Assembly (NCBI RefSeq): GCF_000330505.1
Contig: NW_004443770.1
Coordinates: 180,330 to 244,329 of the forward strand
Length of the DNA: 64,000 nt
Origin: Entamoeba invadens IP1
Lineage: Eukaryota; Evosea; Mastigamoebida; Endamoebidae
Direction: 5' to 3'
Position numbers and translations under genes: made by a program. The notes under the pieces are model-generated. The model saw only the letters and a program-made list of their open reading frames with translations, ran no database searches and was not told the DNA's origin. Shown in pieces: positions 62,854 to 64,000 of this stretch. Numbering within the stretch: the first letter of the stretch is position 1; every line of letters starts with the position of its first letter.

Positions 62854-63952
62854 TTACCATAAATCGTTCCTAGAATTATAATTTTTATAAACAGTACTTG
62901 ATTCAAATCTATCATAAATTGTAGTTGTAGTAGTTCTTCCTAATGAATTAATAATATATGTTTTATAATCTGTAAAATTAGAAACAGCTTTGGATGACAT
63001 ATATATTTTTAGTGAAGAACCTTGACATATTTATGTAATAGACGATGTATTTGTTATTTGTAAATTAGGTTCTATTAGATATATCTGATTACTATCTATA
63101 TTTATATTATTCCACATTAAATTTGGATTACTTCCTGAATAACTAATACCAGGATAAAATAAATTATTAAGATTACAATATAAATAAACACATATTGGTT
63201 TAGTTGTTAGTGATGTTAAATTACTATTTGATGTTAAATTCTTTGGTAAATATAAACTGAAATAATTAAAACAATAATATCCATCACCCCATAAATAACC
63301 AACTGTATCTGGTATTATTATTATTATTGGATGCTCATTTATATTAAATAGATTTTGTACTGTTGAATATATTTTTCCATTCAACATACTTCCTCCACTA
63401 ACTTGTTCAATAACTTTATAAATTTCATTATTAATAATTACATATGGAACTACTTTTACTATTCTATTTGATGTTAAGAATTCTGTAACATTATCAATTT
63501 TTATTCTAAAATATGCAGTTTTATTAGTTTCTGATTTAATAGAACAAGTAACATTTTTATATGTTGTTGCATCTTGAGAAATTATATTTGGAATGGATAT
63601 ATTATTTTTGGAGTTGGTATTGAAGCTATTTTTGTATCTGTGTACGCATTATATGAAGAACCAACATTGTCGCTATATGCGTTACACGCTGATGCAATCA
63701 TATCAGAATATGTATTACATACTAATGCTACATTATAACCGTAACTTTTAGATTTATTATAATATGTTAATATTTCAGAATTTACATAATCAGTAGAAGA
63801 AACATCTTTTGTATTTATACTTACTGTTCCATCTATGCTTGTAATTTTATCAGTTTTAATTTCATTAGATGTTATTGTTGAAGGATTAAAATATGAAGTG
63901 CAAAAAACACTATTTTACTTTTATCTTGATAAGTTGTTGAAAATACTTCCAT
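62854..63952 (-). pseudogene. Decayed Polinton structural-type gene
   Basis: A minus-strand gene starting ATG 63952 and readable to the stop at 62854-62856, but only by moving between frames: one shift near 63898-63905, one near 63605, and one at the stop near 63031. The intact central piece is 63031-63387 (and open upstream to about 63605). The product is Asn/Thr/Ser/Tyr-rich and beta-like, with repeated AYSD/AYTD-type units around 63640-63740. It could be a fibre or minor capsid protein of the Polinton; no family match can be claimed. Homopolymer sequencing errors could explain some of the shifts. Confidence 0.5.
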
Positions 63953-64000
63953 TTATTACTAAAAATAAAGATTAAATATATTATTATTTTATTTGAACAT

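Larger units (their letters stand above)
60438..64000 (+). mobile_element. Polinton/Maverick element, left part
   Basis: Self-synthesising DNA transposon related to viruses; known in Entamoeba invadens. The proposed left terminus starts AGCTATAGTAGGTCACC at 60438; the block CTCTCTCGAACTCGCAA follows. Inverted copies recur at 60844-60873 and 60893-60921, so the terminal region has internal inversions. The integrase gene lies 0.7 kb inside, as usual near a Polinton end, followed by a small ORF and a decayed convergent gene. Polymerase B, ATPase, protease and major capsid genes, if present, lie beyond the window. The right end is not seen. Confidence 0.7.

Overview
The window is nuclear DNA of an Entamoeba-like amoeba, most probably Entamoeba invadens. 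The evidence is strongly AT-rich intergenic DNA, compact mostly intronless genes, short introns that start GTTTGT and end TAG or AAG, signature gene families (a CXXC-rich transmembrane kinase, CXXC-rich receptor-like proteins, LEPFY-type leucine-rich proteins, a bacterial-type serine acetyltransferase), and DNA transposons of several superfamilies. The species call is an inference from gene content and transposon content, not a database match. No rRNA or tRNA gene and no CRISPR was seen. One 100-base run of N marks an assembly gap at 15850-15949.

Layout. 1-3.4 kb: a protein of unknown function and a CXXC-rich surface protein with introns. 3.4-11.4 kb: a transposon cluster, made of a small decayed element, a non-autonomous element split by a Tc1/mariner element with very long inverted repeats, and a decayed piggyBac element against its right edge. 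12-20.6 kb: a coiled-coil/villin-headpiece gene, membrane proteins, two leucine-rich family proteins around ribosomal protein eL18, and CCT-beta. 21-23.5 kb: a gutted hAT element with its 8-bp target duplication, hosting another non-autonomous element. 24.3-29.6 kb: a NAK-type kinase and a transmembrane kinase. 30.5-31.5 kb: a large inverted-repeat element in a 4-kb gene-poor stretch. 33.7-39.7 kb: RhoGEF, a multi-pass protein, CPBP protease, HMG-box protein and PCNA. 40.0-42.6 kb: an apparently intact young MULE. 42.7-43.7 kb: a kinase. 44.96-47.07 kb: an intact pogo/Tigger-like element. 47.2-57.5 kb: Vps11-like protein, a small CXXC membrane protein, ARV1, a Ras-like GTPase, PIG-L, a tetraspan protein, a zinc-finger protein, a UBL/UBA protein and serine acetyltransferase. 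58-60 kb: an orphan ORF and the uninterrupted copy of the element that the mariner split. 60.44 kb to the end: the left part of a Polinton/Maverick with integrase, one small ORF and a decayed convergent gene.

The cellular genes are ordinary housekeeping and signalling genes with no evident shared pathway; neighbours on alternating strands argue against operon-like organisation. The notable content is the mobile DNA. Five cut-and-paste superfamilies, a Polinton and several non-autonomous families lie within 64 kb, at visibly different ages, and nesting plus an empty-site copy lets part of their order be read directly. Several cellular genes share an AAGTGAAC motif just upstream of the start codon, matching the known Entamoeba GAAC core promoter element.
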